Shown here in pieces: positions 55,322-64,000 of a stretch of DNA of 64,000 nt. This DNA is from Undibacterium umbellatum (GTDB lineage: Bacteria; Pseudomonadota; Gammaproteobacteria; Burkholderiales; Burkholderiaceae_D): positions 120,220 through 184,219 of the forward strand of contig NZ_JACOFX010000012.1 of the NCBI RefSeq assembly GCF_014284125.1, given 5' to 3'. The notes beneath the pieces were generated by a model, which had not been told where the DNA came from, did no database searches, and worked only from the letters and a program-made list of their open reading frames with translations. A program made the position numbers and the translations under genes. The first letter of the stretch is position 1, and each line of letters starts with the position of its first letter.

Positions 55322-56956
55322 ATGGTCACTTCCGTATCGCGTACTCCTATCTGGGGTTTGTTGCAGCAACGTGCCACCAACATGCCTAACCTGAAAGAAC
55401 TGTTTCGTGCTGATCCACAGCGCTTTACGCATTTTTCAGCTTCTGCCTGCGGCATCATGTTGGATTATTCCAAGCAACGCATAGACACCACCGCCAAGCT
55501 GAATTTGCTGGCATTGGCGAGGCAGCAGGATGTAGAGCCACGCCGCGATGCAATGCTACGCGGGGAAGCGATCAACCAGACGGAAAACCGTGCAGTATTG
55601 CACACGGTATTGCGCTTGCCTAAAGGCGAGTCTTTTGATTTGAATGGTGAAAACATTGCTGCCGATGTGCACCAGGTGCTGGCGCAAATGCGCAGCTTCA
55701 GTGATGCAGTCAGGGAGGGGCGTTGGCAGGGGTATACCGGCAAGGCCATACGCACTATCGTCAATATCGGTATCGGTGGTTCCGACCTTGGCCCGCAAAT
55801 GGCTTGCATCGCTTTGGCACCATGGTCGCAAAAAAACCTGTCCCTGCATTTTGTCTCTAACGTCGATGGCCGTCATGTGGCAGATGCCCTCGCCAATGCT
55901 GATCCTGAAACGACCTTGTTCGTAGTCGCATCCAAAACTTTCGCGACCATGGAAACCCTGACCAATGCCCGCACTGCGCGTGAATGGATGCTGTCACATG
56001 GTTGCCCGGTCGATCAGATACGCCAGCATTTCGTGGCACTGAGCACGAATGTCAAAGCTGCTGCTGATTTTGGCATTGCGCCTGAAAATGTCTTCCCGTT
56101 CTGGAACTGGGCTGGTGGCCGGTATTCCATGTGGAGTGCGATAGGCCTGTCGATTGCGCTATATGTAGGCGCAGACCGTTTTGAAGAAATGCTGGCTGGC
56201 GCTCATGAAATGGACCTGCATTTCGCCCAGGCACCGCTGGAACAAAACCTGCCAGTATTGATGGCTTTGATAGGTGTGTGGAATATCAATTTCCTTGGCT
56301 TGCAAGCCTTGTCGATTGCACCTTACCACCAGCGTATGACACGCTTGCCAGCTTACTTGCAGCAGCTGGAAATGGAAAGCAATGGCAAGTCTGTCACGCG
56401 TGAAGGCCAGCGCGTCGATTACACGACTTCACCTATTTTGTTTGGTGAAGCAGGCACCAATGGCCAGCATGCTTACTTCCAGTTATTGCATCAGGGCGCA
56501 ACGATAATTCCTACCGACTTTATCGTGGTTGCTGATGATGATGCAGGTTTGCCCGGTCATAATCAGGCACTGCTGGCAAATTGCTTTGCTCAATCCAAGG
56601 CCATGGCCTGGGGCAAGAGCATGGCAGAGGTAAGGGCTGAACTCGGTGATTTGCCAGAAAAAGTACTGGCACCACGTGTGTTTGAAGGTAATCGCCCGAC
56701 CTCGACAGTCTTGCTGGATTCTCTGACGCCACGTTCTTTGGGGGCACTGATCGCCTTGTATGAACATAAGGTGTTTGTGCAATCCGTGATCTGGGATATC
56801 AACGCTTTTGATCAATGGGGTGTTGAGTTGGGCAAATCGCTGGCGCAGCAATTGATCAGCCTTGATCCAAATGCAGTCAAAGAAGATTACGATAGTTCAA
56901 CCAAGGGCTTACTGATGGCAGTTGGCCGTAGTCATAAATTGAAAAAGGCTGCCTAG
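55322..56956 (+). CDS. pgi: Glucose-6-phosphate isomerase
   Basis: Interconverts glucose-6-phosphate and fructose-6-phosphate, 544 residues from ATG 55322 (MVTSVSRTPIWGLLQQ). Motifs: NIGIGGSDLGPQMA, FVVASKTFATMETLTNA, NVFPFWNWAGGRYSMWSAIGL and the C-terminal SVIWDINAFDQWGVELGKSLA with the catalytic Lys/His region. An in-frame TTG at 55277 is rejected. The gap to eda (55245-55321) is A+T-rich with a TTAAAAATTTTAA palindrome (55258-55270). Confidence 0.97.
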   Translation: MVTSVSRTPIWGLLQQRATNMPNLKELFRADPQRFTHFSASACGIMLDYSKQRIDTTAKLNLLALARQQDVEPRRDAMLRGEAINQTENRAVLHTVLRLPKGESFDLNGENIAADVHQVLAQMRSFSDAVREGRWQGYTGKAIRTIVNIGIGGSDLGPQMACIALAPWSQKNLSLHFVSNVDGRHVADALANADPETTLFVVASKTFATMETLTNARTAREWMLSHGCPVDQIRQHFVALSTNVKAAADFGIAPENVFPFWNWAGGRYSMWSAIGLSIALYVGADRFEEMLAGAHEMDLHFAQAPLEQNLPVLMALIGVWNINFLGLQALSIAPYHQRMTRLPAYLQQLEMESNGKSVTREGQRVDYTTSPILFGEAGTNGQHAYFQLLHQGATIIPTDFIVVADDDAGLPGHNQALLANCFAQSKAMAWGKSMAEVRAELGDLPEKVLAPRVFEGNRPTSTVLLDSLTPRSLGALIALYEHKVFVQSVIWDINAFDQWGVELGKSLAQQLISLDPNAVKEDYDSSTKGLLMAVGRSHKLKKAA

Positions 56957-56968
56957 TATCATGTTTGG

Positions 56969-57001
56969 ACACGCTGATGTTGTAAGCAAGCCTCAGCGTG
57001 T
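56969..57001 (+). terminator. Hairpin after pgi
   Basis: ACACGCTGA (56969-56977) pairs perfectly with TCAGCGTGT (56993-57001) on a 15-base loop, then TTGATATATT. The U tract is weak, so termination may be partial. Confidence 0.6.
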
Positions 57002-57158
57002 TTGATATATTAGTTTGCAAGCGTTGCTGTAAGCATGCTGTCAAGGCAATGGCTTACTCTGTAGAGCGCTTTCTTCGACACTGTAAATATATTGTCGTAC
57101 CTAGGCGCACAAGAATTTTCATCGATCTGTTTTTATCCTTACCGTAGAATTTGTCAGC

Positions 57159-59945
57159 ATGAACGCCCACCTACACCCGCAATTAAAAATGAACGATATC
57201 AGCGACGACAAAGACCAGAGCCTGCGTGAAGACATACGCAGGCTGGGCCGCATATTAGGCGACACGGTAAGAAACCAGCATGGCGATGAAGTGTTTGATC
57301 TCATCGAGCAAGTGCGCCAGAATTCCATACGCTTTCGCCGTGATGCCGATGAAGCCGCTCGTGCTGAGCTGGAAACTACGCTCGATACATTGACCAATGA
57401 CCAGACTACACAAGTCATACGTGCTTTCAGTTATTTTTCACATCTGGTGAATCTGGCAGAGGACCAGCATCATATACGCCGTACCCGTGCGCATTTGATT
57501 GCAGGTTCTGCACCGCGCCAGGGCAGCCTGGCACATACCATAGAGGCCCTGTACAACACAGGGCACAGCAGCCAGCAGTTGCTGGACTTTTTTGAGACTG
57601 CGCAAGTCTTTCCGGTATTGACGGCCCACCCAACAGAAGTGCAGCGCAAGAGCATTTTGAATTGTCAGATGGTGATTACCCGTCTGCTCGATGAGCGCGA
57701 CCGTATGCAATTGACGCCGGAAGAATCGGCAGCCAATGATGAAGCGCTTGGGCGCGCAGTATTGACCCTGTGGCAGACTCGTATGCTGCGTACTTCCAAA
57801 TTGTCTGTGCTCGACGAAGTGGAAAATGGCTTGAGTTTTTATGACTACACTTTCCTGCGCGAATTGCCGCATCTATATGCTGGTCTCGAAGACCTGCTGG
57901 CGAGTAAGGATGCCGCTTTGACGCAAACAGAGCTGCCCAGCTTCATGAAAATGGGCAGTTGGATAGGCGGTGACCGTGACGGCAATCCTTTCGTCACTGC
58001 TACTGTGCTTGAAAAAACCCTGGCCATGCAGGCTACACGTGCGTTTAAATTCTACCTTGAAGAATTGCACACTCTAGGTTCGCAATTATCGATGGCGAAC
58101 CTGTTGGTGAAAGTCTCTGACGACTTGCTGGCCTTGGCTGAACGCTCGCCAGATCATTCGCCGCACCGTTCTGACGAGCCTTATCGCCTGGCTATTAGCG
58201 GTGTATATGCGCGCCTGTCAGCGACCTACAAACAATTGCTGGGCCTGGAACCTGTCATACATCCCAGCGGCATCGCCGAACCTTATGCAACCGCAGAAGA
58301 ACTGGCAGCGGATCTTGATATCGTTCACCACTCTTTGCATGCCAACGGTTCTGCTGCGATTACGCGTGGCCGTTTGCGTCACTTGCGCCGTGCGGTCAAG
58401 GTATTTGGTTTTTATCTAGCACCTATCGATTTGCGCCAGAATTCAGACGTGCATGAACGCGTTGTGCATGAGTTACTGCAAGCAGCTAATCCAGAATTGA
58501 AGTACCTGGATTTGAATGAAGACCAGCGTATAGAAATTCTGATTAAAGAAATCAGCTCAGCCCGTCCGCTGGCTTCACCTTACCTGACATATTCGGAAGA
58601 AACACAATCGGAACTGGCAATCTACCGCGCCGCCTGCACTGCGCAAAAGCGCTATGGCAAAGGCTCAGTACCGAATTGCATCATCTCCAAAACCGATGGC
58701 GTGTCTGATATGCTTGAACTGGCCTTGCTGTTGAAAGAGTCAGGTTTATTGCATCCGGCAGAAGGCCGTGTTGATGTCAATATCATCCCGCTGTTTGAAA
58801 CTATAGGCGATTTGCAGAATAGTGCACCTGTCATGGACAGGCTGTTTGGCATTCCTGCTTATGCACGTCTGCTTGCCAGCCGCAGCAATGCACAAGAAGT
58901 CATGCTTGGTTACTCTGATAGTAACAAGGACGGCGGTTTCCTCACTTCAGGTTGGGAATTGTATAAGGCCGAGCTTGATCTGATAGCGATATTCAGCAAA
59001 CACCAGGTGCGACTACGACTTTTCCATGGACGTGGTGGTTCAGTCGGTCGCGGCGGTGGTCCTAGCTATCAGGCGATCCTGGCGCAACCCGCTGGTGCAG
59101 TGCAGGGGCAAATTCGTTTGACTGAACAAGGTGAAGTGATTACCGCCAAATATGGTAATCCTGAAGTTGGTCGTCGCAATCTGGAAGTGCTGGCTGCAGC
59201 CACTATGGAAGCCAGTTTGCTGGCACATACAGAACCGGCACCACGTCCTGAATTTTTATCGGCGATGGAAGAATTGTCTGACCATGCTTTCAAGGCCTAT
59301 CGTAATCTGGTCTATGAAACTGAAGGTTTCGAGCAGTATTTCTGGGAATCGACAGTCATTTCCGAGATTGCTGGCCTTAACATAGGCAGTCGCCCAGCAT
59401 CGCGTAAAAAATCGACAGCGATAGAGGATTTGCGTGCCATCCCCTGGGTATTCAGCTGGTCACAATGTCGGCTTATGTTGCCGGGCTGGTTTGGGTTTGG
59501 CTCAGCTGTACAAGCTTACTTGAAGGCCCATCCTGATAACGGTTTGCAGACTTTGCAAGCAATGTTTAAAGAATGGTCTTTTTTCAGTACTGTGCTATCG
59601 AATATGGAGATGGTGCTTGCCAAGAGCGATATCGGGATTGCCAGCCGTTATGCGCAATTGGTCAAGGATGAATCCTTGCGTAACCGCATCTTTCCGCGCA
59701 TACAGACTGAACATGAAGCGACCATAGAAATACTGAAGTCTATTTCTGGCCAGGATGAATTGCTGGCGGCAAATCCTTTGCTGGCACGTTCGATACGCAA
59801 CCGTTTCCCTTATCTGTCACCATTGAATCACGTTCAGGTAGAATTGCTGGAACGCTACCGTAAGGGTGATGAAGACGAGCGAGTGCGTCGTGGCATACAT
59901 TTGTCCATTAATGGTATTGCTGCTGGTTTACGTAATAGCGGTTGA
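57159..59945 (+). CDS. ppc: Phosphoenolpyruvate carboxylase
   Basis: Anaplerotic enzyme making oxaloacetate from PEP and bicarbonate, 928 residues, full length. Active-site motifs: [13 protein letters not shown] (catalytic His near residue 155), [14 protein letters not shown] near residue 625, and [10 protein letters not shown]. The C-terminus ends [13 protein letters not shown], the usual NG/G tail. The 202-base upstream gap carries the pgi hairpin and no other gene. Ends in a perfect terminator. Confidence 0.97.
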   Translation: MNAHLHPQLKMNDISDDKDQSLREDIRRLGRILGDTVRNQHGDEVFDLIEQVRQNSIRFRRDADEAARAELETTLDTLTNDQTTQVIRAFSYFSHLVNLAEDQHHIRRTRAHLIAGSAPRQGSLAHTIEALYNTGHSSQQLLDFFETAQVFPVLTAHPTEVQRKSILNCQMVITRLLDERDRMQLTPEESAANDEALGRAVLTLWQTRMLRTSKLSVLDEVENGLSFYDYTFLRELPHLYAGLEDLLASKDAALTQTELPSFMKMGSWIGGDRDGNPFVTATVLEKTLAMQATRAFKFYLEELHTLGSQLSMANLLVKVSDDLLALAERSPDHSPHRSDEPYRLAISGVYARLSATYKQLLGLEPVIHPSGIAEPYATAEELAADLDIVHHSLHANGSAAITRGRLRHLRRAVKVFGFYLAPIDLRQNSDVHERVVHELLQAANPELKYLDLNEDQRIEILIKEISSARPLASPYLTYSEETQSELAIYRAACTAQKRYGKGSVPNCIISKTDGVSDMLELALLLKESGLLHPAEGRVDVNIIPLFETIGDLQNSAPVMDRLFGIPAYARLLASRSNAQEVMLGYSDSNKDGGFLTSGWELYKAELDLIAIFSKHQVRLRLFHGRGGSVGRGGGPSYQAILAQPAGAVQGQIRLTEQGEVITAKYGNPEVGRRNLEVLAAATMEASLLAHTEPAPRPEFLSAMEELSDHAFKAYRNLVYETEGFEQYFWESTVISEIAGLNIGSRPASRKKSTAIEDLRAIPWVFSWSQCRLMLPGWFGFGSAVQAYLKAHPDNGLQTLQAMFKEWSFFSTVLSNMEMVLAKSDIGIASRYAQLVKDESLRNRIFPRIQTEHEATIEILKSISGQDELLAANPLLARSIRNRFPYLSPLNHVQVELLERYRKGDEDERVRRGIHLSINGIAAGLRNSG

Positions 59946-59970
59946 TTCTTTTGTTTCCTATGTCTTATGA

Positions 59971-60002
59971 AACCTTCCCTTGAATGTCAGGGAAGGTTTT
60001 TT
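59971..60002 (+). terminator. Rho-independent terminator of ppc
   Basis: AACCTTCCCT (59971-59980), 8-base loop, AGGGAAGGTT (59989-59998), then a T run to 60002. Perfect 10-bp stem 25 bases after the stop. Confidence 0.95.
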
Positions 60003-60067
60003 ATTTGTAATGACGCAAGATCCCCTTTTACTTGCGCTGATTCAAAGAGGGGAATAGGTGACCCGGT

Positions 60068-60073
60068 TATAAT
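60068..60073 (+). promoter_or_regulatory. -10 promoter element upstream of SARP-like gene
   Basis: An exact TATAAT. No good -35 lies at the normal spacing, so an activator may be needed. A start near 60080 leaves ATG 60113, 60134 and 60170 usable. Confidence 0.35.
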
Positions 60074-60169
60074 ATTGCTATTCGGCTACATGTATGTGTG
60101 TTTTTATTGTTCATGCCGTTGCAGTTTGCAATCATGTTTGCCAGCGAAAAGTATCTACCTTCAAAGAAT

Positions 60170-63100
60170 ATGCACACCTCAGCATCGTCAGATCCATCTA
60201 CCTCTCAGCTTGACATTTCCTTGCTAGGCAACTTCCAGTTGAAACTGGATGGTCATGACATCGCTGACAAGCTCAAATACCGCAAAGCCATTTATCTTTT
60301 GGCCTATCTGGCGGTAGCCAGCAGTCGCTGGATAGCCAGGGAACAATTGGCAGAACTGCTGTGGCCTGACTTGCCTGGTGCAGCAGCACTGACGAACCTG
60401 CGCCAGGTACTCAATAATCTTGGCAAAGTCATCAATACGTCCATTGGTGTCGAGGTTATACAAAGCAAGCGAGATAGTATTGCTTATTTTCCAGATGCGC
60501 GGGTACATGTGGATATTGCTACCCTGCTCAATGAATGGCAGGCCGATGACCCGGCTGACCTGTTTTGCACATGGCTGACAAATAGCTTTGAGCCAAAGCT
60601 AAGCCAACTCAATCATGATTTTCTTGAACGCTTGGAACTCAATGTAGGCACTGATTTGCAATCATGGATAAACCAGATGCGCAAGCAGTTGCGGGAACGT
60701 TGGCGTGATCTGGCTGCAAGGCTCTGCCGTGAGCAGGAACAGGCTGGACGCATTGCTTCAGCTGTGGCGATCGCCAACCTGCTATGGGAACAGGATAGTT
60801 TGAACGAAAATACTGCTTCAAAGCTGATACGGCTGTTGCTTTCTTGTGGTGATTTCAAACGTGCCAATTTTGTGTTGAATACGCTGGAGCAGAATTTGCT
60901 CGCTGCTTTTGGTACACGTGCATCGGCTTCTACCAGGAGGCTGTTGCAGCAAGACCCCATGCTAGCGGTAGTTGATCACGACCTTACAGGAAAAAAGCAG
61001 ACTTCAATTGTCAGCAAGGCTGTGACCGAAATCCGCTGGCTTACCTTTGCCTATGTGGATTTTGACCTTTCTCGCTATGCAGGGACAGACGAGGCAGACG
61101 CAATTTTGCATATGGATCAGTTACTTTGCACAGCGCGAGAGAAAATCAGCCTGTGGGGCGGGGCTTGCAAGCAGATATTTGGTCAAGGTTTTCATGCGAG
61201 TTTTGGTATGCATACCGAACCTGAGCAAGCGGCCTTGAGGAGTATTTATGCCGCACAAGAAATCATGCTTGCAGATGATGCGCGTCAGTACCTGCGCATT
61301 GGAATTTGTGCTGGCAATGTCCAGTGTACAGTTGATGAGATGCGCTTTCTTGGTACCTTGCCAAGAATAGCGCAAGAGCTGTGCTGGTCTGCTTCAGCGG
61401 GTGAAATTGTGTTTGATCGTATATTGGCAGATCAGATCAACAGCAAGCTGAAAAATGATGTCATACAAGCGCTGGCTCATAATCACTACGCGCATGGCAT
61501 AGCCAAGTACAGGCTGGCAAGGCAACTCGTGAGCATCGGCGATCAGCAAGAATTTCCTCTCGTGGGGCGTAGTGAAGAGTTACAGACCATATGGCGCCAC
61601 TGGCAGCTGGCAAAGCAGGCACAACCACAATGGTTGATATTGCGTGGCAATGCTGGCATGGGGAAGACCAGGCTGGCAACTGAAGTGAGCCGCCAGCTCG
61701 ATACCGCAGAAAACCGTGTCATCCGAATTTATTGCACGCTTGAATACCAACATCAGTCACTGGCAGCCTTGCGACAAGCGCTGGCCGAGCTATTTGCTTT
61801 GCCAGCTGTAAAAGCGGAGGACTATCCGGTCAGAATAAGGGTAAGACTGCAGGAGCTGGTACCGGATTCTGAGCTAGATGAAGCAATGCTGCATGCCCTC
61901 GTTTCTTTATTTGATCAGAGCATGTGGGTGGAGGCAGATAGCAAGAATCAGATATTTGCTGCCCTGGGCATGTTGTTTGACCAATTGTCCAGGCAAAAGA
62001 CTTGCCTTGTATTGATCGATGATTTTCACTGGTCAGATTTCGCTACCCGCGAATTTCTGGCCCGTTACGCCGGCAGCCTCGAGAAGCAACAGTTATTGCT
62101 GTTGGTAACAACCAGGACAGACGCTCCGTTGGAACATGCTGGCGCCTCACCCGTTGTTATTGAGCTGAATCCCCTGGCTTTTTCTGCTGCAGAGCAAATG
62201 GTTGCGGCCTGCGACCGTCGGCATCTTTTGTCGACGCAAGACCAGGCCCGCATAGCGCGTGATTGCGGTGGCATTCCGCTGTTTATTGAGAGGCTTACCC
62301 TGAGCCACACAGAAGACGGACAACATCACCTGATATCGGTCAAGGAATTATTGCAGAGCGAGTTGGATAAGCTCGGGCCATACAAGAATATTCTGCAAGT
62401 GGCTGCCGTTATTGGTAATAATTTCAATGGACGTGTACTCAGCAGCCTGCTCCCTGATGAAGACGTGGGTGGCCCACTGCAACTGGCCATTGGCTATCGT
62501 TTGGTGCAAGCGGGGGCACAGCACGGGCAATATCGCTTTCAACATGCGTTGATTGCAGATGCTGCTTACCAAAGTTTCCCTGAAAAACAAAGACGGCTTA
62601 CTCATCAATGCGTGGCAGAATACTTAATAAAGGAGTCTGGGACATCGAGTGCAGAAATTGCCCGACATTTTGAAGAGGCGCGTGACTGGCACCAGGCTGC
62701 CTCCATGTGGACTATCAGCGGGCAAAAAGCATTGGCAAATGAATTTGCCATGGATGCCTTGCATGATTTTGGCAAGGCGCTGGATATCGCTTTGCAGCCA
62801 CAATCCGGGTTGACGCATTTACAAATTTCTCTGCGTTTGTCTTTGGGCAATGCTGCGCTGTTATGCCAGGGATATGGATCCCAATTGGGGCATCAGCAGT
62901 TCCGGGCAGTCTGTGATAGTTTGAATGACTTACCGGCACCAGATCATGAAGAAACAGAGTCTTTGTTCCGTGCATTAAGTGGTTTGTACATGGGTGGGAG
63001 TTCTCAAGGCAAGAGCGATGGCCTGGGTATAGCGCGGCGCCTGGAGGAGTTGGCAGATACGCCAGCCAAGCGGCTGATGGCCTGCTTTTCGCTGGGTAAT

Positions 63101-63874
63101 TCATTGTTCTGGCGCGGGCTGTTTGTAGAGGCATTGCACTATCAACAGGAAGGATTGTCCATCGCTAAGACGCTCAGCCTGGAAGAGCGGCAGCGTTACT
63201 GGGCCGAAGATCTTGAGATACTGATACGCGCCTTCCTGTGCTGGAATCTGTGGTTTTTGGGCGATGCCTATGCCCATGAACTGGCAAGGGAAAGTACCTT
63301 GCTGGCCAGAGAGCGCAAAAAAAGCCATGCCTTATGCTTTATGCTGACTTTCAACACGGCCATGTGCTGGACTGCTGGTCAAATGGATGAAGTCACCATG
63401 CTTGCAGGAGAGGGAGTACAACTGGGGACACAATTTGGATTTCCATTATGGCAGAGCATGAATAGTTTGTTTTATCTTTCTGCGCAGGCAAATGGCAATA
63501 AGCTCGAAGACATCAAACCCGCCCTGCAAGCAGCAGAAAATTTGCACGGTGCCTACCGCGCAGGTACCACCACGGCCAGTTGGGTATTGGCAAGTACGCT
63601 GATCAAATTGCAATGCTGGGAGGAGGCAAAGTCTTTGTTGGAAAAGACACTAAGCGAGATTGACAAGTACGAGGATTATTACTGTCATGCAGACTTGCTG
63701 CGGTTGAGCAGTTTGTGTCACATGCAAGAGGGAGATATCGATCTTGCGATTGAAACGCTTGAAAAGGCCTTGAAGATGGCAACAGCTCAAGGGGCTTTGG
63801 GATTGCTTGATGCAATCAGGCAGGCAATTGTAGATTCTCAGCTACTGCAGCAAAAGCATGCTTTGCTGCAGTAG
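60170..63874 (+). CDS. SARP-like multidomain regulator: winged helix, BTAD, degenerate cyclase domain, AAA ATPase, TPR-like tail
   Basis: Large cytoplasmic regulator, 1234 residues from ATG 60170; GTG 60098 and ATGs 60113 and 60134 are possible. Residues about 15-105 resemble the OmpR-type DNA-binding domain of SARP activators (ISLLGNFQLKLDG, REQLAELLWPD, NLRQVLNNLGK). About 105-260 is a BTAD. About 287-420 resembles a class III nucleotide cyclase, but the usual GD is GQ in FGQGFHASFG and catalytic residues look lost. Walker A GNAGMGKT at 493-500, Walker B CLVLIDDF near 614. From about 810 on, repetitive helices resemble TPRs. No neighbour tells its target or ligand. Confidence 0.85.
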   Translation: MHTSASSDPSTSQLDISLLGNFQLKLDGHDIADKLKYRKAIYLLAYLAVASSRWIAREQLAELLWPDLPGAAALTNLRQVLNNLGKVINTSIGVEVIQSKRDSIAYFPDARVHVDIATLLNEWQADDPADLFCTWLTNSFEPKLSQLNHDFLERLELNVGTDLQSWINQMRKQLRERWRDLAARLCREQEQAGRIASAVAIANLLWEQDSLNENTASKLIRLLLSCGDFKRANFVLNTLEQNLLAAFGTRASASTRRLLQQDPMLAVVDHDLTGKKQTSIVSKAVTEIRWLTFAYVDFDLSRYAGTDEADAILHMDQLLCTAREKISLWGGACKQIFGQGFHASFGMHTEPEQAALRSIYAAQEIMLADDARQYLRIGICAGNVQCTVDEMRFLGTLPRIAQELCWSASAGEIVFDRILADQINSKLKNDVIQALAHNHYAHGIAKYRLARQLVSIGDQQEFPLVGRSEELQTIWRHWQLAKQAQPQWLILRGNAGMGKTRLATEVSRQLDTAENRVIRIYCTLEYQHQSLAALRQALAELFALPAVKAEDYPVRIRVRLQELVPDSELDEAMLHALVSLFDQSMWVEADSKNQIFAALGMLFDQLSRQKTCLVLIDDFHWSDFATREFLARYAGSLEKQQLLLLVTTRTDAPLEHAGASPVVIELNPLAFSAAEQMVAACDRRHLLSTQDQARIARDCGGIPLFIERLTLSHTEDGQHHLISVKELLQSELDKLGPYKNILQVAAVIGNNFNGRVLSSLLPDEDVGGPLQLAIGYRLVQAGAQHGQYRFQHALIADAAYQSFPEKQRRLTHQCVAEYLIKESGTSSAEIARHFEEARDWHQAASMWTISGQKALANEFAMDALHDFGKALDIALQPQSGLTHLQISLRLSLGNAALLCQGYGSQLGHQQFRAVCDSLNDLPAPDHEETESLFRALSGLYMGGSSQGKSDGLGIARRLEELADTPAKRLMACFSLGNSLFWRGLFVEALHYQQEGLSIAKTLSLEERQRYWAEDLEILIRAFLCWNLWFLGDAYAHELARESTLLARERKKSHALCFMLTFNTAMCWTAGQMDEVTMLAGEGVQLGTQFGFPLWQSMNSLFYLSAQANGNKLEDIKPALQAAENLHGAYRAGTTTASWVLASTLIKLQCWEEAKSLLEKTLSEIDKYEDYYCHADLLRLSSLCHMQEGDIDLAIETLEKALKMATAQGALGLLDAIRQAIVDSQLLQQKHALLQ

Positions 63875-63875
63875 C
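63841..63875. terminator. 14-bp perfect inverted repeat at convergent gene ends
   Basis: GCTACTGCAGCAAA (63841-63854) pairs with TTTGCTGCAGTAGC (63862-63875) around a 7-base loop. It encodes the last codons of the SARP-like gene and ends 8 bases before the stop of the convergent gene. There is no T tract, but placement suits a shared end signal. Confidence 0.5.
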
Positions 63876-63882
63876 TTAATGA

Positions 63883-64000
63883 TCAAGCCATAAACCTCGC
63901 CAGATACTCAGGTGAATTAATAAACTGCCCGATCAGCGTCACCGTATCAGTCACTGATTGTGCCAACAGTTGATCAAACACCACCTGATCTGGTGCATGA
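63883..64000 (-). CDS. C-terminal fragment of an unidentified gene (cut by window edge)
   Basis: On the minus strand an open frame runs from the window end to TGA at 63883-63885. About 39 codons are visible (DQVVFDQLLAQSVTDTVTLI, then a tail ending PEYLARFMA). The convergent arrangement with the palindrome supports a real gene end. Too little is present to name the family. Confidence 0.5.
   Translation of the reverse strand, partial: HAPDQVVFDQLLAQSVTDTVTLIGQFINSPEYLARFMA

Overview
The window looks like a chromosomal segment of a betaproteobacterium of the order Burkholderiales. Oxalobacteraceae, perhaps something close to Undibacterium, is my best guess from gene order, base composition near 50% G+C by eye and protein style. 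That placement is inference and was not checked by a search. Almost all of the window is ordinary, densely packed core genome. I see no rRNA, tRNA, insertion sequence, prophage or CRISPR array.

Layout: (1) 1-7166, plus strand: the end of dnaE, then an envelope block (O-antigen ligase-like protein, msbA, an AhpD-like protein, waaF, a Crp/Fnr regulator), several genes overlapping by a few bases. (2) 7215-20499: a periplasmic binding protein and phaC on the minus strand; divergent from phaC is a long plus-strand run of TolC-like, HlyD-like, dual-ATPase ABC protein, two ABC-2 permeases, a FabI-like reductase, a MaoC-Pta fusion and acetate kinase. This joins a drug-type exporter to acyl-CoA/acetyl-phosphate chemistry and a polyhydroxyalkanoate synthase, and is the most interesting unit here. 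(3) 20696-22032: two genes of unknown function. (4) 22176-29292, minus strand: housekeeping cluster rng-maf-rlmH-rsfS-nadD-hemF-purD-yebC type gene, with an unusually long RsfS tail. (5) 29423-36619: HerA-like ATPase, a small basic protein, EamA transporter, quinone oxidoreductase, a 48-residue membrane peptide, a DUF1631 protein and a DUF4136 lipoprotein.

(6) 36978-44659: pepN, fbp, a strong terminator and a long inverted repeat, ilvD, ribA, an HDOD protein. (7) 44828-49365: an unrecognised lipoprotein, then a Fur-type promoter driving a TonB-dependent siderophore receptor and a PepSY membrane protein. (8) 49368-56956: Entner-Doudoroff locus, zwf-pgl-hexR on the minus strand, divergent from edd-eda-pgi, with candidate HexR operators between them. 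(9) 57159-64000: ppc with a textbook terminator, a 1234-residue SARP-like multidomain regulator, and the last codons of a minus-strand gene cut by the window edge.

How the parts fit: glucose-6-phosphate enters the Entner-Doudoroff route through Zwf, Pgl, Edd and Eda, while Fbp, Pgi and Ppc provide gluconeogenic and anaplerotic balance. Acetyl-CoA overflow could go to PHA (PhaC) or to acetate with ATP gain (Pta domain and AckA). The envelope block supplies LPS core assembly and export. The receptor and PepSY pair handles ferric siderophores.
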